A stretch of DNA of 64,000 bases. Source: a virus. The notes beneath the pieces are model-generated. The model was not told the origin of the DNA and did no database searches. It worked only from the letters and a program-made list of their open reading frames with translations. This document shows, piece by piece, positions 1 through 8,516 of this stretch. Numbering within the stretch: position 1 is the stretch's first letter; every line of letters starts with the position of its first letter. Both the position numbers and the translations under genes were made by a program. The DNA is taken from positions 1-64,000 of IMG/VR virus record IMGVR_UViG_3300023184_009676. One strand, written 5' to 3'.

Positions 1-771
1 AAAGAAGAAAAAGTAGAAATTATTTCCGAAAGTAAAGAAATCATTTCACAAATGCAAGAAAATAATGTAAAAAAGGAAAGAGAATATAATATGAAAATTA
101 CGTCTATACAAGATATTACCGACGAGAATTTGAAACAATGCAGTGCTTCTGTTATTACAGATTTCATTGCTTTTGAAATCAAAAAGGCCAGCGAATCTTT
201 CTCAGCCGAAAAAGCTGAAAAAGAAAACATGCTTCAAAAATTGCAAGCTCAACATGACGATTTAAACAAAAATGTTTCCGACATGAAAGCTACCATGGAA
301 GCTCTTTCAAAAGAAAAGAAAGACCGCGAAGACATGGATACATTTAATGCTCGCATGGGCGATGCTTGTGCCAAATACGATTTCCCACAGGACGTTGCAA
401 AAATTGTTGCTGATGATTTAAAGTCTTGTGCCGATGACGATATGTATGCCGCCTTTAAAGCCAAAGCTGAAACCCTTTTCCGTCCTTATTTGAAGAAAGC
501 CAAAGCTGAAGATATGGTTGAGGCTTCTGCCGCCAAAATTGAAGAAGTTAAAGAAGAGAAAGTAGACTCTAAGCAAGAAGAGACCAAGGCTTCGGAACAA
601 GTTAAAGAAGTTGCCAAGGAAGAGACAATTGCTTCTATCGTTGAAGAAGCCTTGGACAATTCCAAGCAAGAAAAAGCCAGTATGCCCAATTCTTCAAGTG
701 CTAGTGCACCTGGATTAAAGGAAAAATTCAAGCAAGCTTTTGCTGAAGAAAATTTTATTGTTAGATTATAA
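1..771 (+). CDS. Prohead protease/scaffold C-terminal part (5' end outside window)
   Basis: The reading frame is open from the first base, so the gene begins upstream. The visible part is highly charged. It has a Lys/Glu-rich linker, a probable coiled coil (about bases 190-330), a segment of the type FNARM...KYDF that is common in phage head scaffolds, and a Lys/Glu-rich tail ending in VRL. It sits directly before a decoration-type gene and the major capsid gene, the usual place for a scaffold or a protease-scaffold fusion. An internal ATG at 91 has AAGGAAAG at 73-80 upstream and could start a separate scaffold protein (residues MKITSIQ onward). No protease catalytic residues are visible in this fragment, so the protease part is inferred from gene order only. 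I am fairly sure of the scaffold role and unsure of the full-length architecture. Confidence 0.6.
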   Translation, partial: KEEKVEIISESKEIISQMQENNVKKEREYNMKITSIQDITDENLKQCSASVITDFIAFEIKKASESFSAEKAEKENMLQKLQAQHDDLNKNVSDMKATMEALSKEKKDREDMDTFNARMGDACAKYDFPQDVAKIVADDLKSCADDDMYAAFKAKAETLFRPYLKKAKAEDMVEASAAKIEEVKEEKVDSKQEETKASEQVKEVAKEETIASIVEEALDNSKQEKASMPNSSSASAPGLKEKFKQAFAEENFIVRL

Positions 772-790
772 ACAAAAAAAAGGATAAATT

Positions 791-1396
791 ATGCCACTAT
801 TAAGACCATTCAGAGATTATAGCGAGAAAGATGTATTGAACATCTATACATTCTCGGGACAGACCAGCACCTCCCAAATCATCAACAGGGGTACCCTTGT
901 TCAGGTTGTTGGGCAGGGCTTTAGAAATGATAATGATCCCGTTAACATTATCGGAACTTACGGCGATTTCTCCGTAAATAACGTGCAAGCGTTGCGTTAC
1001 GGAACACCAGCCCAAGTGACCTATTATGGCACTGGAACTGGCACTGCTGGGACCAGCGGCGGTTTCCCTGGAGAATATCCACTCGGACTCACTTTGTTTG
1101 ATGTTCGTGAGCTCGATGAAAACTTGATTCCTCTCAAGTATAATCCTCGCAAAGCTGCTGAATTGGAAGCCTGTATTTCAGGTCAATCTGTTCCAGTTGT
1201 TGTGAGAGGTACATTCCTCTACAGCGGTTTAACTGGTACATTCAACGGTGGCGCTCCTATTTACGCGGGTTCTGGTGGTGTTATCACTGCTCAACCTCTG
1301 TCTTCTGGAACCACAATCGTTTCTACAAAAGTTGGCATCGCCCTTGGTTCTACTGGGGTAGATGGATCTGCGCTCATTCGCTTGACGTTGAACTGA
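791..1396 (+). CDS. Capsid decoration / head-stabilising protein (putative)
   Basis: A 201-aa protein rich in Gly, Thr and Ser with predicted beta structure. It starts MPLLRPFRDYSEKDV and has no signal peptide or membrane segment. It is 20 bases after the scaffold gene and 36 bases before the major capsid gene, the position of small decoration or head-fibre-base proteins in many phages. AAAAGGA ending at 783, 7 bases before the ATG, is a good ribosome binding site and suggests strong expression, as expected for a protein present in hundreds of copies. Codon choice is less AT-rich than in most of the window and resembles the major capsid gene. The function is inferred from position and composition; I see no catalytic motif. 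Confidence 0.6.
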   Translation: MPLLRPFRDYSEKDVLNIYTFSGQTSTSQIINRGTLVQVVGQGFRNDNDPVNIIGTYGDFSVNNVQALRYGTPAQVTYYGTGTGTAGTSGGFPGEYPLGLTLFDVRELDENLIPLKYNPRKAAELEACISGQSVPVVVRGTFLYSGLTGTFNGGAPIYAGSGGVITAQPLSSGTTIVSTKVGIALGSTGVDGSALIRLTLN

Positions 1397-1431
1397 TTAT
1401 AGGATTATAAAGACAAAGGAGAAAATTATTT

Positions 1432-2664
1432 ATGGAAATCAAATTAAAAAATACACCAGAACAGGTTGAGCTTATCAAGGCGATGGGTTCAAAAAATTCA
1501 CAAGTTGCTCGTGAAGCAACTGAAGCCATTGCGGCATTTTTGGCCCCAGTCATCAAGAAAGTTCTTTTGACTGCTGGCACAGCGTCAACAGTTTATCGTG
1601 ACGTTGAATTCGACGAAGATTCGGATCCTTCGATCCCCTTGGATCTCTTCTACAATGAAGGCGCTGGATATGTCACCGTTTGGAGTCAATCCCAAGCTGG
1701 TGGTCTTCCAACCTCTCAAGTTGAAGGCATGAAGGAAGTTAAGTTTGGTACTTACCGCCTTGACTCTGCCGTTTCTTTCAACAAGAAATATGCCCGTAAG
1801 AGCCGCTTGGACGTTGTTTCCAAGGCTATTGAGCGTATGGTTAACGAAGTTTTGACCAAGCAGGAAAAGAATGCTTGGGCGGTTATTCTCAAAGCTCTCG
1901 CTGAAGCCTATACCCCAGTTTATGCTGGTGGTCAGGTTGCTCAGGCTACCTATGGTCACACAATTAACAGTGCTGCGAAGGGCACATTTACTCTCGCCGA
2001 CTTGAACAATCTTGTTGTTCGTATCAAGAGAATCAATGAGTCATACAGCGGAAACACCCCAATTCAGCCATACTCACATGGTATCACTGATTTGTATGTT
2101 TCTCCTGAAGTGAAAGCCAACATTCGTGCGTTTGCTTATAACCCAATTGCTACAAACCAAGTGGTTTCTGCTAGTGCCACAGTTGCTTCTGTTGACGCTG
2201 GTTGGGCTGGTACTCAGTATCTCAGCGATAACCTCCGTGACGAGGTTTTCAGACAGGCTGGTTTACAGAGCATCTATGGTGTAAACGTTGTTGAATTAGT
2301 CGAACTTGGTAACAGTCAGAAGTATAACACCTTGTTCACTGCTTTTGCTAACTCAACTCAGGGCAATCCTGCTGGATACCTTACAAATGGTTCTTCCACT
2401 CAGTATGCCTCTACTCAAACAACTGCTACATGGGTTAGCTCCGCTAATTCGCAGATCTGCGTAGGTATCGACAATACTCGTGGTGCTTATGTTCGCCCTG
2501 TGTCTGTGCAGGCTGAATCCGGTGGCACATTCTCTGTGCTCCCAGACGGTCAGTTTGATATGTATGGTTCACGCGTTCAGAAGGTCGGATTCTACGGGTT
2601 CCTCGAAGAAGGCCGCGTCTGTTTGGATGCTCGTTCTACAGTTGGTATCGTTATCAGCAACTAA
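1432..2664 (+). CDS. Major capsid protein (HK97 fold)
   Basis: A 410-aa protein that forms the icosahedral shell. The N-terminus is a short helical, charged region (MEIKLKNTPEQVELIKAMG) and is followed by mixed alpha/beta sequence. A helix around residues 120-165 (KKYARKSRLDVV to about AEA) looks like the HK97 spine helix, and a long Gly/Ser/Thr-rich C-terminal half resembles the axial domain. The 10-base-spaced site AAAGGAG (1415-1421) is the strongest ribosome binding site in this part of the window, and the gene is followed by a GC-rich terminator, both typical of the most abundant virion protein. There is no long N-terminal delta domain, so the separate upstream scaffold fits. I identify it from gene order, size and overall pattern; no database comparison was possible. 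Confidence 0.82.
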   Translation: MEIKLKNTPEQVELIKAMGSKNSQVAREATEAIAAFLAPVIKKVLLTAGTASTVYRDVEFDEDSDPSIPLDLFYNEGAGYVTVWSQSQAGGLPTSQVEGMKEVKFGTYRLDSAVSFNKKYARKSRLDVVSKAIERMVNEVLTKQEKNAWAVILKALAEAYTPVYAGGQVAQATYGHTINSAAKGTFTLADLNNLVVRIKRINESYSGNTPIQPYSHGITDLYVSPEVKANIRAFAYNPIATNQVVSASATVASVDAGWAGTQYLSDNLRDEVFRQAGLQSIYGVNVVELVELGNSQKYNTLFTAFANSTQGNPAGYLTNGSSTQYASTQTTATWVSSANSQICVGIDNTRGAYVRPVSVQAESGGTFSVLPDGQFDMYGSRVQKVGFYGFLEEGRVCLDARSTVGIVISN

Positions 2665-2683
2665 TTGCTGTAATCTAATAAAT

Positions 2684-2715
2684 AAAACGGAAGGCCAAAA
2701 GCCTTCCGTTTTTTT
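2684..2715 (+). terminator. Rho-independent terminator after the capsid gene
   Basis: The stem ACGGAAGGC (2687-2695) pairs perfectly with GCCTTCCGT (2701-2709) around the loop CAAAA, is extended by AAA/TTT, and runs into a T tract. It lies 20 bases after the major capsid stop codon and separates the capsid block from the fibre block. Confidence 0.93.
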
Positions 2716-2749
2716 GTTTTTATATATTAGATATTTTTTATTTTAAAAG

Positions 2750-2757
2750 ATATAATA
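2750..2757 (+). promoter_or_regulatory. ATATAATA -10-like element after the capsid terminator
   Basis: ATATAATA lies between the capsid terminator and the next start codon (2782). It is a relative of the GTGTAATA/GTATAATA elements found before other structural genes, but its distance to the start (24 bases) is longer. It probably restarts transcription after the terminator. Confidence 0.4.
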
Positions 2758-2781
2758 CACTATATAGATCAATTAATATTT

Positions 2782-3132
2782 ATGCCCAAAAAATTAAAAA
2801 AATTAGAAACACTCAAGCAGACTCATGCAAAAGAAGAAACGCAACAGATTACTTCTCTTGACGAAGTATGGGGGTACAATAGAAATTCTCGCTATCAAAC
2901 CATTGATGAAGCAACTTACGAAAGTTCTTTAAAAGAAATGACCCGTTCTGATTTGGAAAATCATGCTCGCGCATTGGGCAGCATCATTGTAGAAGATTCC
3001 GCAAGAATCAGAAATGAATTGATGAAATTATTTCGTGCTTATGTTTTGTCTTTAAAGAAACCCGCGCCCTCTACTGCTTCTAAAATAAAAGTGACTGCAG
3101 AAGTTCAAAAGATTTTGAATGAAGCTCGTTAA
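2782..3132 (+). CDS. Small phage protein of unknown function
   Basis: A 116-aa basic protein (starts MPKKLKKLETLKQ). Residues about 52-95 contain an alpha-helical block, EMTRSDLENHARALGSI followed by RIRNELMKLFRAY. It loosely resembles the short SAP-like helical modules seen in phage proteins of this genomic position. The Lys-rich N- and C-termini suggest nucleic acid or capsid contact. It stands between the capsid terminator and the first long fibre gene. A head-completion or connector role is possible but I cannot support one. Confidence 0.6.
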   Translation: MPKKLKKLETLKQTHAKEETQQITSLDEVWGYNRNSRYQTIDEATYESSLKEMTRSDLENHARALGSIIVEDSARIRNELMKLFRAYVLSLKKPAPSTASKIKVTAEVQKILNEAR

Positions 3133-3157
3133 TTGTATAATTATTTTTTGCTGATAT

Positions 3158-3165
3158 GTGTAATA
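3158..3165 (+). promoter_or_regulatory. GTGTAATA late-promoter-like motif before the large fibre gene
   Basis: GTGTAATA ends 7 bases before the ATG at 3173. The same octamer with almost the same spacing precedes the genes at 15102, 15406 and 19908, and close variants precede several others. A second TATAAT-like stretch lies at about 3135-3141. Confidence 0.5.
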
Positions 3166-3172
3166 ATACTAT

Positions 3173-6100
3173 ATGTCAGCATTTGATTCGACGATAAGGC
3201 TAAGGCAAGCAAACCAACCTGAATTTTCTGGATATACTGTCCAAGTTATCCAGAATTATCTTTCTGGAAATCCTCCACTTCCATCTACAGGAGTTCTTTC
3301 TGGTGTATTTTATCCATTAGTTACTAACCCAAGTGGTTTTGTAACTAGCTCACAGACGGGAGTATTTAAAACTCAAACAGATTTAAATAGCCTCTATACT
3401 CAAACTCTTTATTATGTTGGGCAAAATTATTACCCCAATACAAATCCAAGTGGTTATATAACTGGAGTTGATTTTAGCGGTGGTAATTTTAGCGGTAATT
3501 TAAGTGGAGTAGTTTATACAACTGGTGATCAAACAATCTCTGGAATTAAAACTTTTATAAATCAAAGTAATTTTTCTGGAGCTGTAAATGTTAAAAATCT
3601 TACTCAAATTACTGACATATTAGGACTTGCTGGATCTATATCTGTAGGAAATGCCTCTAATAATAGCAAATTACTTTTAACTTTTGATGGTACTTATGAT
3701 CCAAGTATTTATGCTATTGATGATTCTTATAATTATTATCCCTTAAATCTAAAAGGATCTGAAATTTTCCTTAATCAATTTGACGGCGGAAATGTTGGAA
3801 TAAATACTCCTTCATTATTTTATGCTTTAGATGTAAATGGTACAATTGGAAATTCTAATGGAAATTTAATAATTGGCTCAACAAATAATCCTAGCCCCAA
3901 TGGTAATGGAATACAAATAATTGCTGGTCAAGCTCAATCCTATCCAGCCACTCAAGAAGGTGGCGGCATTTTAATTAATGCTGGTAACGATTTAAATGCC
4001 GGTAATGGACCAGGGTCAATTACATTAAACGCTGGAGACGCGAATGCCTTCAACGGAGGAGACGTAAATTTAAATGCAGGAGATAGTTCTGATGATTATT
4101 TTGAAGCCCGCATTGGAGGAAACGTAATTTTAACTGCTGGTTCTGCTCCATCTGGAAATGGATCAATTCAATTGTTAAATGGTAATGTTGGAATAAAAAC
4201 TTCTTCCCCAAATTATACCCTTGATGTCAATGGCTCAGGAAATTTTAGGAGTGGATTGTATGTAAGTGGAATTGCAGTTTTAACAGGCGTCCCTACAGTA
4301 ACAGTTACAAACGCAGTTTATACAACTGGAAACCAAAGTATTTCTGGAATCAAAACTTTTTTAACTGGCATAGTTGTGAATGGGTCTTTGATCCAAGGAA
4401 ATGGCAATATTGCAAGTGGTCTTTATTCCCATGCAGAAGGATCTGCTACAATTGCAAGTGGACAATATTCTCACGCAGAAGGCGCGCAAACAATTACTAA
4501 GGGACCATACAGTCACGCAGAAGGAGTATATTCAATTGCTTCTGGATATGGTTCTCATGCCGAAGGACTTACTACCATATCATCTGGCGGTTATTCACAT
4601 GCAGAGGGTTGGTTAGCAATATCAAGTGGAGATTATTCCCACGCTGAAGGATATGGCACATTTTCAGTTGGTCTTGCTTCCCATGCAGAAGGTTCAAGTA
4701 ATTATGCAAGGGGCGCAACATCTCATGCTGAAGGTGGAGGAACAACGGCATTTGGGCAAAGTTCTCATTCAGAAGGTACATATACATATGCAAGTGGGAT
4801 TTCTTCTCACGCAGAAGGAAATAATACATTTTCTATTGGCCAAAATTCACACTCAGAAGGAATTTCTACAAATGCAAATGGACAAGCTTCTCATGCAGAG
4901 GGTGATAGCACAATTGCAGATGGATACGTTTCTCATGCAGAAGGTGTTTCAACAATTGCAAATGGAACTTCTTCTCATGCCGAAGGAGGATATAGTATTG
5001 CGTATGGAGAAGAGTCTCATGCAGAAGGAGACGCCAATCAAGCAATTGGATTTGCTTCTCACGCAGAAGGAACTTTAACTTATGCAAACGGAGAAAATTC
5101 TCATGCAGAAGGAAATAGTACATATGCAAATGGACTTAATTCTCATTCGGAAGGATATCTTACTTACGCTTACAAAGATGATTCTCACTCAGAAGGATTT
5201 GTAACAATTGCCTCTGGACTTTATTCTCATTCAGAGGGTCTTTATACTGTAACTGTTGGAGCAGGGTCTCATGCAGAAGGAGCTTGGACAATTGCATCAG
5301 GAGATTACCAACATGTTGGTGGAAAATACAATCTGCCAAATCTTACTTCATTATTGATAATAGGAAATGGTACTTCAACTGGTGCTCGCTCAAATATCCT
5401 AACAATAGAATCCGGCGGATTAAATGTTTATGGCTCTGGTAATTTTACGGGCGGCCTTTATATAAATGGAGTGGCAGTTTCTACTGGCGCATCATCTTCT
5501 TCTGCTGCCGGAGTTTCTCAATTAAATACATTAACTGGAAATTTATCAATCGTAGGAGTGAGTGGAGTATCTGTTTATACAAGTGGAGCATCAGGGATAA
5601 TAATTTCTGGAAATTTTAATACTGGATCATTTGTTACAACCGGTCAGACTGGCAATTTCGTTACCACTTCCCAGACTGGTAACGCAAACACTCTCGGTGG
5701 TCAATCGGGATCGTATTACCTTAATTTGGCGAACCAAACTGGTTCCCTTGCGGGGACTGGCGCTTTTATAACTTCGGGTCAAACGGGAGTATTTGTGACC
5801 ACTGGTCAAACTGGAAGCTTTATAACCTCTGGTCAAACTGGAGTTTTCGTTACAACAGGTCAAACTGGCGTTTTTGCAACATCTACGAATTTAATTTCTA
5901 CAGGTTCTAATTTGCAAGGACAAATTACTAATCTCAGTGGAACGTTAACAGGAAATTACGCAACCAGTGGTTTCGGTGCATCGACCTATGCGACCATTAC
6001 CAATTTGGCCTCGACTGGCTCAACTTTACAGGGCCAAATTACTTCGTTAAGCGGAACTCTTACGGGTAATTATGCGACCAGTGGCTTTGGGGCATCGACC

Positions 6101-7690
6101 TATGCGACCATTACCAATTTAGGTTTAACTGGGGCACAGATTACGAGTCTTAGCGGAACATTAACAGGGAACTATGTTTTAACAACGACTGCAACGGGTA
6201 TTAGTGGGGCATTGACTACATCCATTGCCTCTACGGGATCAAACTTACAGGGGCAGATCAATGGTTTAAGCGGTAAAGTAATATTTACTACTGGTACTCA
6301 AACGATAAGCGGAGTTGGCATCAACAGCATTTTATCTGTTCTTGCTCCTTCTGGATTAACTGGCGATTATTATAACGCACTTGATTCTGGAAGAAACTCC
6401 GTATTTAGAGTTGGCCCAATTACCAATGGAACAAGATTAGCCCTATTCCCTTCTGGAAATCCAACAGCCTGGGGCAAACTTTCAATTGAACCGGACCCTG
6501 CATATGCAGCAGGTTGGGCAACATTTTTGGGAGTATCTACCAATGGAAATGGTGGAAGAATATATCTTTGCGGTCTTGATACAGCGGGTGCTCCAATACA
6601 AGGTTTTACAGCCTTAAATCTTTCTTACGTTAAAACTGTTGAAAGTTTTCCTTCTAAATTATCCATGCAAGCCAATGACAATGGTTTGGGATATAATTCA
6701 GCAAGTGTAAGTGCAATTGCTGGTGGAATTGGTGATCTTGTTCTTGCTGTTGGTAGTGCTGGTGGATTTATTACAAACGCGCAGATTAATACAAACAATA
6801 CCGCCTCTTTATCTTTTAAATCTTATAACAATACTGGTCAGCAATATGTCGCTCAACATCCAGAAGCTTATACTTTTGATACAGCATATAATGTGCCTAG
6901 TTTGGGCGGTCTTCAACATACCCGTTGGAAAGTTAGTGGATCAAATATCATGTCGCTCAATCCTTCGGGAAGACTTGGTATCAGAACAGATTCACCAAAT
7001 TATCAATTGGAAGTAATTGGTTCAGGAAACTTCTCAAGTGGTCTTTATGTAAGTGGTTTTTCTGTTTTAACTGGGGAGCCTTTCGCAATTAGTTTGAGTG
7101 GATTATTTTCTACTGGCAATCAAACTGGAACATTAGCAATAAGCGGCACAAAAACATTTACCGGAGTTGTTAACTTTAATAGTGCTACATTTGTTAATCG
7201 CCCAACTGTTAATGGAACAGGAGTTTTATTAAGTGGCGAAGCCTCTTCCGCTACGGTATCAAACGTTGTTTATACAACCGGAAATAGCACTCAAACAATT
7301 AGTGGCAGTTTAACTGTTACTGGTCACTTCTCTGCCAATACAAAGTCTTTCTTAATTAATCATCCAACACAAGTTGGGAGAAAATTACAATATGGAAGTT
7401 TAGAATCACCTTATCATGGAGTGAGATTAACTGGCAAAGGTAAAATAAAAAATGGTATATGTCAGGTGGAATTACCAGAATATATCAAAGGATTAGTTCA
7501 TCAAGAAGAAGTTAATATTCAAATTACCAATATTAATCATGATAAAATTCTATATGTAAAGTGGATAGATATAAATAATAATAATTTTATTATTGGTTGT
7601 AATAATGATTTTAATAATAATGAATATGAATTTTATTGGAGTTTCACAGCTGTGAGAAAAGACGTGGAATATTTAAAGGTCGAATATTAA
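3173..7690 (+). CDS. Giant tail fibre with YadA-head-like beta-roll repeats
   Basis: A 1,505-aa fibre. Residues 1-90 (MSAFDSTIRLRQ...SGY) match the start of the protein at 12942 and are probably the virion anchor. Next come shaft repeats around phrases such as YTTGDQTISGIKTF. Residues about 419-717 hold 21 SH(A/S)EG motifs at a strict 14-residue period plus one degenerate copy. This is the signature of the YadA/trimeric-autotransporter head, a left-handed beta roll, so the fibre is probably a trimer. Residues about 820-1043 carry TGQTG/LSGTLTGNY repeats also found in the protein at 15773. The last ~110 residues (from HPTQVGRKLQYGS) match a C-terminal domain I know from marine phage structural proteins and contain no Peptidase_S74 motif. 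Its role is almost certainly host-surface binding. The stop is followed immediately by the next ATG. Confidence 0.85.
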   Translation: MSAFDSTIRLRQANQPEFSGYTVQVIQNYLSGNPPLPSTGVLSGVFYPLVTNPSGFVTSSQTGVFKTQTDLNSLYTQTLYYVGQNYYPNTNPSGYITGVDFSGGNFSGNLSGVVYTTGDQTISGIKTFINQSNFSGAVNVKNLTQITDILGLAGSISVGNASNNSKLLLTFDGTYDPSIYAIDDSYNYYPLNLKGSEIFLNQFDGGNVGINTPSLFYALDVNGTIGNSNGNLIIGSTNNPSPNGNGIQIIAGQAQSYPATQEGGGILINAGNDLNAGNGPGSITLNAGDANAFNGGDVNLNAGDSSDDYFEARIGGNVILTAGSAPSGNGSIQLLNGNVGIKTSSPNYTLDVNGSGNFRSGLYVSGIAVLTGVPTVTVTNAVYTTGNQSISGIKTFLTGIVVNGSLIQGNGNIASGLYSHAEGSATIASGQYSHAEGAQTITKGPYSHAEGVYSIASGYGSHAEGLTTISSGGYSHAEGWLAISSGDYSHAEGYGTFSVGLASHAEGSSNYARGATSHAEGGGTTAFGQSSHSEGTYTYASGISSHAEGNNTFSIGQNSHSEGISTNANGQASHAEGDSTIADGYVSHAEGVSTIANGTSSHAEGGYSIAYGEESHAEGDANQAIGFASHAEGTLTYANGENSHAEGNSTYANGLNSHSEGYLTYAYKDDSHSEGFVTIASGLYSHSEGLYTVTVGAGSHAEGAWTIASGDYQHVGGKYNLPNLTSLLIIGNGTSTGARSNILTIESGGLNVYGSGNFTGGLYINGVAVSTGASSSSAAGVSQLNTLTGNLSIVGVSGVSVYTSGASGIIISGNFNTGSFVTTGQTGNFVTTSQTGNANTLGGQSGSYYLNLANQTGSLAGTGAFITSGQTGVFVTTGQTGSFITSGQTGVFVTTGQTGVFATSTNLISTGSNLQGQITNLSGTLTGNYATSGFGASTYATITNLASTGSTLQGQITSLSGTLTGNYATSGFGASTYATITNLGLTGAQITSLSGTLTGNYVLTTTATGISGALTTSIASTGSNLQGQINGLSGKVIFTTGTQTISGVGINSILSVLAPSGLTGDYYNALDSGRNSVFRVGPITNGTRLALFPSGNPTAWGKLSIEPDPAYAAGWATFLGVSTNGNGGRIYLCGLDTAGAPIQGFTALNLSYVKTVESFPSKLSMQANDNGLGYNSASVSAIAGGIGDLVLAVGSAGGFITNAQINTNNTASLSFKSYNNTGQQYVAQHPEAYTFDTAYNVPSLGGLQHTRWKVSGSNIMSLNPSGRLGIRTDSPNYQLEVIGSGNFSSGLYVSGFSVLTGEPFAISLSGLFSTGNQTGTLAISGTKTFTGVVNFNSATFVNRPTVNGTGVLLSGEASSATVSNVVYTTGNSTQTISGSLTVTGHFSANTKSFLINHPTQVGRKLQYGSLESPYHGVRLTGKGKIKNGICQVELPEYIKGLVHQEEVNIQITNINHDKILYVKWIDINNNNFIIGCNNDFNNNEYEFYWSFTAVRKDVEYLKVEY
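4411..5323 (+). repeat. 22-unit 42-bp coding repeat (SHAEG beta roll)
   Basis: There are twenty-two contiguous 42-base units, each encoding 14 residues around SHAEG or SHSEG. The last unit is degenerate (YQHVGG). Units differ at many silent and non-silent positions, so the array is old and under protein-level selection. It is a protein repeat, not an intergenic array. Confidence 0.95.
5935..6120 (+). repeat. 114-bp direct repeat in the fibre shaft
   Basis: Two copies of a 38-residue unit lie in tandem (GFGASTYATITNL followed by STGSxLQGQITSLSGTLTGN). A 29-base identical core starts at 5978 and again at 6092, exactly 114 bases apart. The near-identity points to a recent duplication within the shaft. 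Confidence 0.85.
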
Positions 7691-8515
7691 ATGAAAAAAT
7701 TAATCTTAACAAATTGTAAAATTTGCGGAGAAGTGAAAAGTTCCAGAGGATTTTCTTTTCATATTTCTCAATCTCATGGTATTTCTGTCGAAAATTATAT
7801 TTTAAAATATGAATTAAATAATGAACCACCAAAATGTAAATGTGGATGTGGGCAAATTGTAACTATCCGTAATTATTGTATTATGGATTATAAAAATAGA
7901 CATTGTCCTACTTCTGGTTTCCAAATTGGTGAACCAGTAAAGAGGGGTAATCCTGAAAAATATAAAATTAATTTAAAAAAAGGAATAAATAATTATCATA
8001 AAAAAATGAGAAAAGAAAATCCATTATATAATAGTGGAAAAAATAATAATTTTTATGGAAGATCTCATTCAGCTAAAACTAAAAAAATAATTAAGGAAAA
8101 AGTAATTGAACAAATAAAATCTGGAAATCACGCTTTCATAGGCAATATTAAATCTAGAAGTAAAAAAACAAGTTTAGAAATAAAATTTGAAAAACATTTA
8201 CAACAAAAGAACTTAGATTATGAATATAATTTTAAAGTTAGCTACCCATGTAAAGATGGATATTTAAAATATAAATATTATGATTTTTATCTTAAAGATT
8301 TTAATTTATTAATAGAAATTCATGGAAATTATTGGCACCCAAAAGAGAATAACAAAAATCTCTCCGAAATACAAAAGAAAAATTTTCAAAACGATATTTT
8401 TAAAAAAGAATTAGCTCAGAAAAATGGTTATAAATTAATAGCGATATTTGAAAACGAATTAGACAATTTTATAAAAAAAGAAGAACTCTCTTCTTTATTG
8501 GAGGTTGAAATCTAA
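7691..8515 (+). CDS. Free-standing homing endonuclease, PD-(D/E)XK type with NUMOD3
   Basis: A 274-aa protein. An N-terminal Cys/His cluster (CKICG, then HISQSHGIS; a second set CKCGCG...HC) looks like zinc fingers. A NUMOD3-like DNA-binding motif follows (NPLYNSGKNNNFYGRSH). The C-terminal nuclease domain resembles Vsr/EDxHD-type PD-(D/E)XK enzymes, with an acidic residue in YYDFYL and then LIEIHGNYWHP. It would cut DNA at specific sites and spread its own gene. Its ATG directly abuts the fibre stop and its end comes just before a lectin gene. It is even richer in A and T and in Asn/Lys codons than its neighbours, which suggests transfer. No intron is visible around it. Confidence 0.85.
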   Translation: MKKLILTNCKICGEVKSSRGFSFHISQSHGISVENYILKYELNNEPPKCKCGCGQIVTIRNYCIMDYKNRHCPTSGFQIGEPVKRGNPEKYKINLKKGINNYHKKMRKENPLYNSGKNNNFYGRSHSAKTKKIIKEKVIEQIKSGNHAFIGNIKSRSKKTSLEIKFEKHLQQKNLDYEYNFKVSYPCKDGYLKYKYYDFYLKDFNLLIEIHGNYWHPKENNKNLSEIQKKNFQNDIFKKELAQKNGYKLIAIFENELDNFIKKEELSSLLEVEI

Positions 8516-8516
8516 T

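Noticed and set aside
4401-5129. Long open frames in other phases and on the minus strand across the SHAEG repeats
   Set aside because: The 42-base repeat keeps all phases free of stops by periodicity; their products are low-complexity and the plus-strand fibre frame explains the region.
4411-5323. Regular 42-base repeats as a possible CRISPR array
   Set aside because: Units are contiguous, degenerate and coding, with no constant repeat plus unique spacer structure and no cas genes.
8505-8516. TTG at 8505 as start of the first LamG gene
   Set aside because: It touches the GGAGG ribosome binding site; ATG at 8517 has proper spacing and matches the start of the paralogues.
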